Shown: piece by piece, positions 8,132 to 17,701 of the stretch
How positions within the stretch are numbered: position 1 is the first letter of the stretch
Layout: the number at the start of each line of letters is the position of its first letter
Source: Thraustochytrium sp. TN22
Taxonomy: Eukaryota; Sar; Bigyra; Thraustochytrida; Thraustochytriidae
DNA length: 64,000 nt
Assembly: GCA_013306675.1 (NCBI GenBank)
Contig: JABLUY010000063.1
Coordinates: 1 to 64,000, forward strand
Reading direction: 5' to 3'
Position numbers and translations under genes: made by a program
The notes under the pieces: generated by a model
What the model was told of the DNA's origin: nothing
The model's input: only the letters and a program-made list of their open reading frames with translations
The model's database searches: none

Positions 8132-10705
8132 ATGGAGGGCGGTGCCAGGTTGCGGCGGCGCGGCGACAGCGAGAGCGGCAACGGGCCAACCACGGCAGAG
8201 TCCGTGGGCGTGATCTGGCTGCTGTCGCTGGCGCTCAAGCTCATGATGCTGCCGTCCTCGCAGGGTCCCGAGTTTGCACGGCAGACCGCTTGGACAGCGC
8301 GGACGCTGCACGTGCCGCTCGTGGGCTGGTACGAGCAGCTGCAGCAGCAAGGCGAGGGCGCCGCCGCGGCAGCCGCTCACGTGGGCACCGCGGCGCTGGC
8401 ATGCGCGCCGGGCTTTGCGCTCTTCAAGGGCTTCGTTGGCCGGCTCGTGTGGCTCGTGGCGCCAGGCCTCGTGCCAACGCCCGGAGACCTGCTCGCGGCG
8501 GCCATCGGCAACAGCACGGGCAGCGCGGTAGCGGCCAACAGCAGACTTGGCAGCCTGGCTGGCAGCGGCGGTCTGTCCGGCGCGCCGCAAACCTGGGTCT
8601 TGATCCAGCGCGCCACGGTCATTATCACGGAGCAGCTGCTGCTGCTGGGCGTCCTGCTCTTTTGCACGACCTGGCCGTCCAAGACGACCACCGACATGGA
8701 GTGGTCACGCAACAAGGTGGTGGTCGTGGTAGCGCTCACGCTCTTCAACCCAGGAATGCTCCTCGTGGACCACATCAACCTCCACTACACCGGGTGCGCG
8801 GTGGGTCTGCTGCTCATTGCCGTGACCTGCCTGCGCCGCGGCGACGACCTGGGCGACCTGCTTGGAGCAGCGGCGCTCGTGGCGACCGTCATGTTCGATC
8901 ATGCGCTCGCGCCGCCCATGGTGCCCCTCTTCCTCGTCTACCTTTTCCGGCACTACTGCTCCTTGCCTATCAACGCGCGCACCGCCGCGGCGTCCTCGAT
9001 ACTCGTGCGAGCGCGCACCACCTCGGCGTCCGAGGGCGGCCTCACGAGCGACTGCTGCACGAGCGACGGCGTGAGCGGCCATGCGGGTGACGACGACGAA
9101 GACGACGAAGACGACCACGACCACGACCACGACGACAATGACGGCGGCGGCGCTGAGGACGATGAGGACCTCCACGAAGGAGGCGGCGACGACGGCCAGG
9201 AGGAGGGAGGCGTGCGCGCGCTCTCGAGATTCTCTGGCCTGCGCTTGCGCGCTGCGCAGAACCCGCGGCGGCGGCGGCGGCGGCGGCGGCGCGCCGCGTC
9301 CTCTGAGGACGCTTCCGAGGACGCCTCCGCGTCCGGGTCGGACGGCGGCGGCGACGCCGTGCCGGCGCGGCCCAGCAGTGCGCATCGCATTCTGCAGGTG
9401 ATGCGCGAGATGGCCGCCGCCGAGGGGCAGCGACCCGCACGTGGGCGCGACGGGAGTGCGGCCGGCGCCAGCGGCAGGAACGCCACCAGCAAACACCAGC
9501 GGTCGCAAAGCGATATCTCACAAGGGCTACGCATCCAGGCCGCGTACGAGCGGTTCAAGGCGGACCACAGCTTCAAAAAGCTGCTGGCGCGACCGCGCGC
9601 GCGGTCCACCGTGGAGGTCTCCTCCGTGGTGCGCACGGTGCGGCCGCGGCGGGTGCTGGCCCTGGCGGCCGTGCTGGCGGCCGTGCTGGCCGGCTACGCG
9701 GCGCCCTTTGCGGCGGCCGGCCTCGGACCCACGCAACTCGCGCGCCAGGTCTGGGCACGCCTCTCGGCACCCTGGGGCCTGCCAGGCGGCGTGTGCCGGC
9801 CCTACTGGGCGCCCAACGTGTGGGCGCTTTACAAGGGGCTGGACCGCCTCTTGTATGCGGCCAACCTGCACCTCGACGTCTTCGAGGCGCCGAGACCCGA
9901 GGCCGCCGTGGCGTGCTCGCTGAGCGAGCCGGGCCAGTGCCCCTTCCTCGTCCTGCCCGAGGTGCACCCGCTGGCCTGCGTGGCACTCATGGCGGCCGCC
10001 ATGTGGCCCGCGCTTCGCGTGGTCTGGGACCTTCCGCATCAGGCCGTGCTCATGCCGGTGCTCGTCTACCTCATGACGTGCAGCTTCATGCTCGGTTACC
10101 ACGTGCACGAGGTCAGCGTGCTGCTCATCATCCTGCCCCTCACCATCACGTCCTGCGACTCCACCATGGACGCGCGCCTCTACCTCCTCATGTCCTGGAT
10201 CGCGCACATGTCGCTGCTGCCCGTGCTGCAGACCACGGACCTCAAGGCCATCAAGCCCGTCCTCCTGCTCCTGCACTGCTTCTCCTCCTTCATCGCGCTC
10301 GACCAGTACCACATGATGGCGCGTCGCGCTCGTCGCATTCGCGCCGAGCCCAACGGCGGCGGCGTTTGGCTGCGCTACGCGGACCGCGCCTACTTTGTCG
10401 GCCTCGCCGCCGTCTACCTGTGCTCCGAGGTGCTCACACCCATCGCCGCCTTTTTCGGCGCCGCACCGGGGCTCTTTGGAGACATGCCGCCCAGCCCGGA
10501 CCTCTTTCTAGTCTCCGTCTACTGCGCCGCGGGCCTCGTGCATTCCTGGGCGCTCGCCTACCGCCAGGTCGTGCGCAAGGTCGCGCTCATCGAGAGCTAC
10601 CGATCCTCGCCGAAGGCCTCCTCCTTCTCCTCCTCCACCTCCTGGTCGCCGGACCGCGGCCTCGTCGCTTGGCCGCCTTCCGGCTCCTCGCGCTTCGTCC
10701 TGTAA
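8132..10705 (+). CDS. ALG8: ALG8/ALG6-family dolichyl-P-glucose glucosyltransferase
   Basis: Predicted multi-pass ER enzyme of 857 residues that adds glucose from dolichyl-phosphate-glucose to the lipid-linked oligosaccharide used in N-glycosylation. Family features are NPGMLLVDHINLHYTG (compare the ALG8 NPGLL.VDHIHFQYNG pattern), then CRPYWAPNVWALYKGLDRLL, and LGYHVHEVSVLLIILPL (compare the FGWHVHEKA motif). About ten hydrophobic segments flank these. Residues about 290-490 are an insertion unlike the family: an Asp/Glu/His-rich run followed by poly-Arg and Ser-rich sequence, within a loop. The normal family length is about 500-550, so the insertion explains most of the excess. ALG8 fits better than ALG6 through VDHI, but the choice between them is not certain. 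The start was set at ATG 8132, before the first membrane segment. Confidence 0.85.
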   Translation: MEGGARLRRRGDSESGNGPTTAESVGVIWLLSLALKLMMLPSSQGPEFARQTAWTARTLHVPLVGWYEQLQQQGEGAAAAAAHVGTAALACAPGFALFKGFVGRLVWLVAPGLVPTPGDLLAAAIGNSTGSAVAANSRLGSLAGSGGLSGAPQTWVLIQRATVIITEQLLLLGVLLFCTTWPSKTTTDMEWSRNKVVVVVALTLFNPGMLLVDHINLHYTGCAVGLLLIAVTCLRRGDDLGDLLGAAALVATVMFDHALAPPMVPLFLVYLFRHYCSLPINARTAAASSILVRARTTSASEGGLTSDCCTSDGVSGHAGDDDEDDEDDHDHDHDDNDGGGAEDDEDLHEGGGDDGQEEGGVRALSRFSGLRLRAAQNPRRRRRRRRRAASSEDASEDASASGSDGGGDAVPARPSSAHRILQVMREMAAAEGQRPARGRDGSAAGASGRNATSKHQRSQSDISQGLRIQAAYERFKADHSFKKLLARPRARSTVEVSSVVRTVRPRRVLALAAVLAAVLAGYAAPFAAAGLGPTQLARQVWARLSAPWGLPGGVCRPYWAPNVWALYKGLDRLLYAANLHLDVFEAPRPEAAVACSLSEPGQCPFLVLPEVHPLACVALMAAAMWPALRVVWDLPHQAVLMPVLVYLMTCSFMLGYHVHEVSVLLIILPLTITSCDSTMDARLYLLMSWIAHMSLLPVLQTTDLKAIKPVLLLLHCFSSFIALDQYHMMARRARRIRAEPNGGGVWLRYADRAYFVGLAAVYLCSEVLTPIAAFFGAAPGLFGDMPPSPDLFLVSVYCAAGLVHSWALAYRQVVRKVALIESYRSSPKASSFSSSTSWSPDRGLVAWPPSGSSRFVL

Positions 10706-12615
10706 CTGTAGGTAAAACGTAGGCCTAGTTGCGACCAGCGTTAACTTAACTTTGATCATGCGGCAGAGCACGAGCACAACTTCGAACAAAGCCAGACCGT
10801 TACGGTCAGGCGCCGCCGGGCCGCCCCGGCCGTGTCGTCGCCTCACGTCGACTTGGACTCGTGACCTGAAGGCTTGCGCAAGCCTTGTGGCGCTCTCAGC
10901 TCATCCTGAGACCGTGCGCAAGGTGGCGCTCTCATCTTCTCGCCCGTGTCGAGCGATCGATGAGCCATTGACGAGCCACCGCCGGAGAAAAGCCCCGCCT
11001 CCTCCTAGCCCGTCCCCGTAGCCGGGTTCGTCGCCTGGGCCGGCCTGGCCGCCTGGTTGCAGGGCCTCCGGCCACTCGGGCTTCGTCGCCTGGCTGACGT
11101 TTCCAGTAGCGAGAGCGTAGCAGTTGCGAGCGTTGGCCCGGGCAGCGGGCCTCAGGCCCTCAGCTGTCGAGCAAGCTAGGAGAACAATTCCCCACTGCAC
11201 CGCACGCAGGCCATGCGCAGCCTGAGGCGGCAGGCCATGCAGGCTCGCGTCGACGTCGGCTCGCCTTGTCCGAGCTCGCTTCCCCCCCTCGCCGCACGCG
11301 GCACTGCCAGTGGCAGGCGCCCGCAGAGTCGCAGATGCAGTCAAAAGACTCGCCATCGAACAGATCGCTGACATGTTGATTGCGTACGGCAAAGCGTAGC
11401 CGTCGCCGACTCGCCGGCTCGCCGCACCGCGTCACCTTTTGACGAGCAAAAAAAACAAAGGACTCGGCGGAACTGGCCGCAAGGTACCATCACTGTCAGG
11501 CTGTGTTGCCGGTGCGGTTCCTGCGCCTGCGAGGAAGTAGGTTGTAGGTTATCAAGTTAGCACGTGGTAGACCGAGCGAGTCTTCCTGAATGGCAGAATA
11601 GCGGACTCGGAGGTCCATAGCGGCCGTCTCCCACATCGATGGCGAGTGAGCGACCGCGTGTGCAGGCAGCGCGGCGCGCAGCCTGCAGCCGCAGCGCGGC
11701 GTGAGTCACTGCAGCCAGAGGTGCTGCTGACGGCCGTGTCTCGGGAGCCAGGACGGGACAGGAGGTGCCCCGCGGCGCGAGCAAGCTACCTGCATTGCAC
11801 TGCGCCAGCCAGGCCGCGAGCTGACAGCGCAGCGCACTGCGCAGCGCACAGCTGGCCTCCTCAGCTGGCCGGCCGTACTTTCTTTGATTACTCATCTTAC
11901 ACAGCCAGCGCCGCGCCGGCCGGGCCAGCCGCCAGTGGCCGGCCGGCCGGCGCGGCCACGCTGCCATGAAGCTTCTGACGGCGCGACCGGCCAGCTCAGG
12001 CTTGCGCGGCCAGCAGAGGCAGCAGAGAGAGAGAGATTCCCGCCGCGGCGCCAAGCCTGCTTTCTTTCTTGCGCGGCAATGCGCGCCGCGATCTTGGTGG
12101 CCTGCTCCGGCTCGACGGCGGCGACGGCGGCCAGCGCGCGCGCGCGCGTGTGCTGCGCCCCCTCGGCGGCACCGGAGCAACCTCCACGGGGGGCAGCGAG
12201 CACGAGTTCCGGGCGGCGCGTGCAAAATTGGCGCGGCGCGAGGGGGGGCGGGCCGCGGGCTGGCGGCCCGGAAGGGCGCGCGCGCGCCCATCGGGACCCC
12301 CCGGCGCCGAGAGGCGGCGCTTCCGGGCGCGTGCACACGCGCTGGGCTGGACTCGCCGCCTCCCTCCTCCAGCGCCCTCGGCCTCCCTCTCCCCCTCTGG
12401 GCGGGCGGCGGCGGCGCGCGCGCGAGGGCAACAGACCGATTGCTCGGGCGGCGCGCGCGGCAGCGGCGCGCGGCGGCTCGGCGGCGGGCGAGCGGCGGCC
12501 GGCGCGCGGCGGCTCGGCGGCCGGCGGCGCGAGCGGCGGCGAGCGGCCAGCGAGCGAGCGAGCGAGCGAGCGGGCGAGCGCGCAGGCGGGCGGCACCGAC
12601 TGGAGCGAGCGCAGG
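10706..12615. other. Intergenic region upstream of WW-domain receptor-like gene
   Basis: I see no supported gene in these 1.9 kb. The frame of the next gene is open back to 11884, but that part is Ala/Arg/Gly-rich, lacks domains and precedes a clear signal peptide, so it is taken as leader. A (GAGC)n run at about 12550-12580 sits roughly 40 bp upstream of the ATG. Confidence 0.5.
12553..12579 (+). repeat. (GCGA)n microsatellite in 5' leader
   Basis: A short uninterrupted run of GCGA units about 40 bp before the start codon at 12616. Confidence 0.8.
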
Positions 12616-15600
12616 ATGATGGCGGCCAAGGCCGTGGTCGTCGCCGTGCTGGCGCTGGCGGCGGCCGCGGCAACGGATGCCGCGGTGGCCACGTTCGAGC
12701 CTGCGGGGCGGTACCAGTCTAACCGTGTGCAGGGTGATGCGTTGGTGATCATGCCGCTGCTGCAGGCCGACTGCGAGGTGGGTAACTTTACCGATGCGGT
12801 GAGTGACGACTACCTAGGCGGCATGTTCTACGCGAGTGGCCTCGATTCGTCGACGAAGTGCCCGTCAACCACCGTTGGCCTGAACACTTTCCCGCTTTCG
12901 AGCAACGGTGTCGTTTTTGATGCTGCCTATCAAGCGACGAACTATCCTGGCCTGATGTCGAACGGAAATGTCAGCACGCTCGGCCTGGAGTCAACGGACT
13001 TCACCATCGAGTTGTGGGTGACAGTGTCAGTTCCGCTGGTGTCTGGTGCATCGTACATTCTGTGGGAGTTTGGCGAGGAGGGGCCCACGACGGTGAACGC
13101 CGATACATGGGATTTTGATGATTACGGCTACCGCTTGCGGTATGTGAACACTGGCGGAGGCCAATTTCTCATCGAGTATCAACCGTTCGGACAGACCTCA
13201 TTTGGAGTTACTACCCTTTCTTCCGGCAATACGTACTACATCACGATTCAGGTGGAACACGATACCCCAAGTTCTGGTAACATGCAGTGGACTTTGACTG
13301 TGTACACGCTCGGGAGTTCTACTGCCTCCTTTGCTAATTCCATTGTCGCCTACGGTAGCACCTTCTCGGTGACCACCACCGCAAAGGTTCACGTGGGCGC
13401 TTCACCTGCAGTTCAGTCCACTGCTAACACCCATCGCTCCTGGCCCGGTAGTGTCCTCTTCTTTGGACTCCACGACACCGCGTTGGGCAGTACTGACATC
13501 GCCAGTAACTTCGCCGCCGGTCTCCCGAACTCCCTGCCGGTGATGGCAACGACAACAACGACGGAGGAGTCGCTCCTTGAGGACGCCCAAAGCGCCGACT
13601 TTCTGGTCAAGGTTACTCCGTTGGTGTACGACTTCGATGAGGACACCTTCGGCGAGGACGCGCCCACGATCACGCTCGTTGACGTGGACACTGGTACTGG
13701 GTTGCTGGGCGCGTCGGTGTTCGTCGATGCCGTACTGGTGAACAACTCGCTCGTTTCGTCTGAGACGCCGGTCGATGTCGCGTCGAACATTACGTTTGCG
13801 GCGGACGCTGACAAGTACGGCGAGGGAACGATTCTGTACTTCGGTGCCAACGACGGGTATGGCGCTGCGCTTTCATCGGTCCCTGTTTCGATGGCGGTAA
13901 CTGGCACGAACGACGCTCCGGAGGCGGTTTCGGGCGACTTTGGCCAGGATCTGCCTACGCTGGACTACTCGGGCTACACGTCGCAGAGTACGTACTCGGT
14001 GATCACCCTGACGGCCAGGGACATCGACTGCTTGGATGGCGGCGCGAGTCCAACGACCCCCTACCTGGACGACTCGTGCACTTCCTTCGGCTTCTCGAAG
14101 AAGTTCCGTTTGCACGGCTACAATTCGGATGGCAGCGTTGCGGATGGTCCATCGTCGCCGTTGGGCCGGCTCTACACTCCGATCACGCCTTCTGGATCCG
14201 AGAGTGTATGCAGCGGCGACCCGTCCGGTCGCTGGCTTACCGCGGGCTCCGCGTACGAGACGTCGGTGTCGGACTACGACAACGTGACGCTGACGCTCTG
14301 TTTCCAGGCGTGTCTGGGCACCACCGGGGATAACCCGTGCCCGGCCGATCTGCAGAACGCTTCGACGCTGGGAGATGCGACGTTCACCTGGTGGGTGGAG
14401 GACCTAGATGGCGAGGTATCGGACAGCTTGAATGTGAGCACGACGGTGACCTCGGTGCTGGACGCGAATGTGGAGGATGTCTTTGTTGTACTGGAGGACG
14501 AGGTCTCTGAGATCCAGCTGACGGGCTTGGACAACTACTGCATTCAGACGGGCGACTGCGCTGGTCGTACGCTGACATTCGTGGTGACGGAGCTGCCGCC
14601 GGTGAGCCAGGGCGTTCTGTACACGGACGCGAACGCGACCGACGAGCTGGAGGTTGGCGAGGAGACCTCTGGCCTGCTCTACTTCAAGCCGGCGGCCAAC
14701 TACGCGAATGCCGAGCTGTGGCCCTTCTGTGGCAACGGACTGGACGACTTTAGCAAATGCGCGGACGAAGATGCGGGCTTTTCGGACATAGCAGCGCTGT
14801 GGCCGTGCACCGGCCCTCTGTGCGACGCGACCATTGCTGGCGACCAGTATTCGACAACCGACTTCTCTGGGGACGATCTTGGCCTCATCGATGGGTGCAC
14901 CGCCGGCGCCGACCGGGGCTGTCCGGTCGTGCTCACGTACAAGGTCCTCTTGGAAGTAGGCGCCGAGTCTTACGAGAGCGTGCCGTCCACTGGCGACCGC
15001 GGTGCAGTCATTTTCGTGCGAAACGTCAACGACGCGCCAGAGCTCAACCTCCCGTTCGAGACCATGACGGACCTCAAGATCTCGACTTACTACAACATCA
15101 GTTCCGGCACCAACTATGTCAGCATTGATGACAGTGTGGACGGCGATTTGCGCTTCGTCGACGTTTTGATCCAGTGTACGGACAGCGAGGGTAAGGTGAG
15201 CATCAGCGGCATGTCGCCGAGCGACACCTTCGCATGGCTCTCAGGCTCTGGTGCTAGTGCTTCCGGCTTGACGAGCCTGAGTTTTAAATCCACGGTTCCC
15301 CAGGCGAACGAGGCGCTCAGCAGGCTCCAGTACGTCACCACCTCGAGCGGCGGCTCGGATGAGATTACCATCACGGTCTTCGATCAGTCTCGTAACGGCG
15401 ATGGCACCGGTTTCTCAGTGCCTGTTGGCCAGGAGAATGCGTACTACGCCGTCTCCAAGTCGATCGCCCTCACTCTGGTGGTGGAGACGAACGAGAAATC
15501 GGTGCAGTTGACGCTCCCGACGTTGGCGATCTACGGCATTGTCGGTGGCGGCGTCCTCTGCTGCATTGGCTTCTGCGTCGGCCTCATCTGCGCCATCGGC

Positions 15601-16098
15601 TCGTGTGCGAAGCGTGGCAACCGCACTGCGCACTGGATCCTCCATAACGTGCTCTGTTCGAGGATTGAGCGCGCCGACGACGACGATCTGGACCAGGAGA
15701 TGCGCTCGGCGGCGAAATCCTCCGAGGCTGCCATCCACGCCGAGCACCTGCGCATGCATCGCGTCGTCTGGTGCGCCAAGGTCATGCATATCATCTGCCC
15801 CTGCCTTGTCAAGTTTGACCCCTCGGACAACATTGTGCCCGACGAGGAGACCATGACCGTCGCGGTCACGGACCGCCTTAAGCAGGAGCGCGCCTCGCGC
15901 CACGTTCCCAAGGGCACGCGCGAGAAGTCCGTGCGCCTCATTGTCCCGCCCGAGGATCTCTTCAACTGGGAGCGCCACATGTACCACGACGAGGCCACCG
16001 GCCGCGACATTCCCTACTACTTCAACTCCAAGACGAACCAGTCCTCCTGGCACCGCCCCAAGGTTCGTGACCAAAGCGACCCGCCCGATGAGGTCTAA
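12616..16098 (+). CDS. Type I membrane protein: LamG/cadherin-like ectodomain, TM helix, cytosolic WW domain
   Basis: 1160 residues, no intron needed. The signal peptide is at residues 1-22. A concanavalin/LamG-like region (about 110-310, with DFTIELWVTVS) is followed by repeats resembling cadherin-like or tandem-95 domains with NDAPEA and NDAPEL boundaries. Many N-glycosylation sites are present. One TM helix (about 964-996, IYGIVGGGVLCCIGFCVGLI) leads to a basic cytosolic tail ending in a WW domain (about 1115-1149). Its first Trp is in FNWERH, the aromatic pair in PYYFN and the second Trp in SSWHRP. The architecture suggests a surface adhesion or receptor protein that recruits Pro-rich partners inside the cell. 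No ortholog name is justified. Confidence 0.85.
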   Translation: MMAAKAVVVAVLALAAAAATDAAVATFEPAGRYQSNRVQGDALVIMPLLQADCEVGNFTDAVSDDYLGGMFYASGLDSSTKCPSTTVGLNTFPLSSNGVVFDAAYQATNYPGLMSNGNVSTLGLESTDFTIELWVTVSVPLVSGASYILWEFGEEGPTTVNADTWDFDDYGYRLRYVNTGGGQFLIEYQPFGQTSFGVTTLSSGNTYYITIQVEHDTPSSGNMQWTLTVYTLGSSTASFANSIVAYGSTFSVTTTAKVHVGASPAVQSTANTHRSWPGSVLFFGLHDTALGSTDIASNFAAGLPNSLPVMATTTTTEESLLEDAQSADFLVKVTPLVYDFDEDTFGEDAPTITLVDVDTGTGLLGASVFVDAVLVNNSLVSSETPVDVASNITFAADADKYGEGTILYFGANDGYGAALSSVPVSMAVTGTNDAPEAVSGDFGQDLPTLDYSGYTSQSTYSVITLTARDIDCLDGGASPTTPYLDDSCTSFGFSKKFRLHGYNSDGSVADGPSSPLGRLYTPITPSGSESVCSGDPSGRWLTAGSAYETSVSDYDNVTLTLCFQACLGTTGDNPCPADLQNASTLGDATFTWWVEDLDGEVSDSLNVSTTVTSVLDANVEDVFVVLEDEVSEIQLTGLDNYCIQTGDCAGRTLTFVVTELPPVSQGVLYTDANATDELEVGEETSGLLYFKPAANYANAELWPFCGNGLDDFSKCADEDAGFSDIAALWPCTGPLCDATIAGDQYSTTDFSGDDLGLIDGCTAGADRGCPVVLTYKVLLEVGAESYESVPSTGDRGAVIFVRNVNDAPELNLPFETMTDLKISTYYNISSGTNYVSIDDSVDGDLRFVDVLIQCTDSEGKVSISGMSPSDTFAWLSGSGASASGLTSLSFKSTVPQANEALSRLQYVTTSSGGSDEITITVFDQSRNGDGTGFSVPVGQENAYYAVSKSIALTLVVETNEKSVQLTLPTLAIYGIVGGGVLCCIGFCVGLICAIGSCAKRGNRTAHWILHNVLCSRIERADDDDLDQEMRSAAKSSEAAIHAEHLRMHRVVWCAKVMHIICPCLVKFDPSDNIVPDEETMTVAVTDRLKQERASRHVPKGTREKSVRLIVPPEDLFNWERHMYHDEATGRDIPYYFNSKTNQSSWHRPKVRDQSDPPDEV

Positions 16099-16357
16099 AA
16101 GGCCTCTAGCAAGAGCCCAAGACTGGCGCGATCCTCTTCCCCACTGTCTCACGACGAACGGCACTCGTAGGCCAGGCCATCCACCATTATCGCTTCTGCC
16201 GCCGCCGCCGCTGTTTCGTCACCACCATCTATCATTGTTGTTGTTGTGTCACGAAATCCCTGGAGAATGACGTTGAACTTGTCGGAGCTGCTGCGGCGTG
16301 GCGCGGCCCGGCGCGGCGCTTGCTGCATGATTCGCCGGGTCACCGTTACTGATTACT
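16099..16357. other. Flank between WW-domain gene and IS607 element; possible guide-RNA region
   Basis: Contains the 3' UTR of the plus-strand WW-domain gene. Read on the minus strand it lies just 3' of the Fanzor ORF. In characterised TnpB/Fanzor systems the guide (omega) RNA arises from the 3' end of the ORF and the element end, so some of this stretch may belong to the transposon. A GC-rich imperfectly repeated patch (GGCGCGGCCCGGCGCGGCGC, 16299-16318) could fold. The exact element end cannot be read from one copy. Confidence 0.35.
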
Positions 16358-16373
16358 TGACTAGTCCTAGTCA
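16358..16373 (-). repeat. 7-bp perfect inverted repeat across the Fanzor stop codon
   Basis: TGACTAG (16358-16364) and CTAGTCA (16367-16373) are exact reverse complements around 2 nt. The stop codon of the nuclease (16367-16369 on minus) lies within the right arm. It could be part of the element's end structure or of the guide-RNA scaffold; this role is inferred. Confidence 0.7.
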
Positions 16374-17701
16374 GAGGTTATGCCGTAACTAGCAATGAAT
16401 TGCCCGAAGAGTACTGTCCATTCACCAACGTTTACCATTGACGAGGGACTTATGTAGATGTTGCGCGCACCGTTGATGTCGCGGCCAAGCTGGAGGCCGC
16501 AGCGAGTGCAGTTGTAGATCTCGGCGGATCCGAGATCATCCTTGATGTTGCCGCACCAAGTGCATGTTTTGGATGTGTACTCTTCGGGCACGGCCAGCGT
16601 GGTTCTTGACTGACCGTGGTCCTTGATGAGTCTGTCGCGAAAGCGACAGTGTGAGAGCATTGCGAGAGCTCTCTTGGACTTCTTGTTGATGTGCCTGGAC
16701 TTCAGTACGCTCTTGATGTCGATCGCGCCTACCCGATTTTGAAAGTTGTCGACCAGGAAACGTAAAGTCTTGTCGTGCGTGTCCTTGACTTTGTTCTTGA
16801 TCTTGGCCCAGAGCATCTGTTCCTTGTGTTTGAAACTTGTGACTCGGCGCCTGGTTGCAGGGTCAGCATGCGTCGCGAGTCCCATGGCAGCTGCGCTACG
16901 AGTCGTGTCGATCTTGTTGAGCAGGCCGCCGATGCTGTACTGCTTGGCCGTGCCTTTGGCACGCGACCCCACCGTGCGGAGCAGGGGGTTGATGGCGCCG
17001 GCAAGCTTTGCGTCGTCAGAGTAAAAGGTTTGAAACGTGCGACCTCCTGGGTCAAGCGTGACGTCCTTGAAGGCGGGCCGATTTGCACGGCGAGGCTTCA
17101 TGTAGGGAACAATCATGTACCACCGCCCGGGCTCCTCGTAGATCAGCTTGCAGTCCTTTTTTAGCGCCGGCAACTTGCGCCTGCGCCGCTTGCTTCCTTG
17201 GCGTTTGTAGCGAAGGGGACCAAAGCCCACCTCACGTTCGCCATCAGCGTCCTTGATAGGAAACTTGCGCTGGGGCCAGAGGTTGAAATGGTCATCGGTG
17301 CAACGCATCTTCTTGGAGAAGTGGCACTTCTGCATGGGGATCTCGATGAAGCCGCGCTTCTTCTTGCGGCTCTGGAAGTGCAGCTGGAACCGATGAATGT
17401 TCCTGTTCTTGAGATTGCTCATGCCGGACTTGTGTGCAGAGGCCAAGCGCCGCAAGGTGTCGCCACGTAGGTGGTATGGGATGCTCTCCAGTTCGTCGTC
17501 GAGCGCCCGTTGTGCAGGATCGCTGCGATCCAGCGCGGCACGACTGGGCCCTGCGAAGAATTTCTTCAATGCGGGATAAGTGGGCTTCACTTTGTTGGCG
17601 TTGACATGCTCGACCGCAAGGTTCCAAAGGGCGCGCAGGGCGTGATGAATCTTGGCGAGAATCATGCGTTGCCGCTTTGTCGGCAGTACCCGCACCTTCA
17701 T
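16367..17701 (-). CDS. Fanzor/TnpB-like RNA-guided DNA endonuclease
   Basis: 444 residues from the first in-frame ATG; the frame is open to a TTG at 17755 but no ATG lies there. The N-terminus (MKVRVLPTKRQRMILAKI) resembles the TnpB/OrfB helix-turn-helix start. A basic middle contains a KKKRG segment, then a RuvC-like nuclease with motif I Asp217 (LDPGGRTFQ), and a zinc finger of Cys380/Cys383 and Cys398/Cys401 (TCTWCG, NCTRCG). Motif III is Asp408 (RDINGARN). The canonical motif II Glu is replaced by Asp328 (GAIDIKS), while Glu373/Glu374 (VPEEYTSKTC) stand 45-46 residues later, as in the rearranged active site of eukaryotic Fanzors. The product likely cuts DNA guided by an RNA from the element's 3' end. 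The frame is fully open; activity is not shown. Confidence 0.9.
   Translation of the reverse strand: MKVRVLPTKRQRMILAKIHHALRALWNLAVEHVNANKVKPTYPALKKFFAGPSRAALDRSDPAQRALDDELESIPYHLRGDTLRRLASAHKSGMSNLKNRNIHRFQLHFQSRKKKRGFIEIPMQKCHFSKKMRCTDDHFNLWPQRKFPIKDADGEREVGFGPLRYKRQGSKRRRRKLPALKKDCKLIYEEPGRWYMIVPYMKPRRANRPAFKDVTLDPGGRTFQTFYSDDAKLAGAINPLLRTVGSRAKGTAKQYSIGGLLNKIDTTRSAAAMGLATHADPATRRRVTSFKHKEQMLWAKIKNKVKDTHDKTLRFLVDNFQNRVGAIDIKSVLKSRHINKKSKRALAMLSHCRFRDRLIKDHGQSRTTLAVPEEYTSKTCTWCGNIKDDLGSAEIYNCTRCGLQLGRDINGARNIYISPSSMVNVGEWTVLFGQFIASYGITSD

Noticed and set aside
11884-12615. N-terminal extension of the WW-domain protein
   Set aside because: Arg/Ala/Gly-rich, no domain, and followed by a good signal peptide at ATG 12616.
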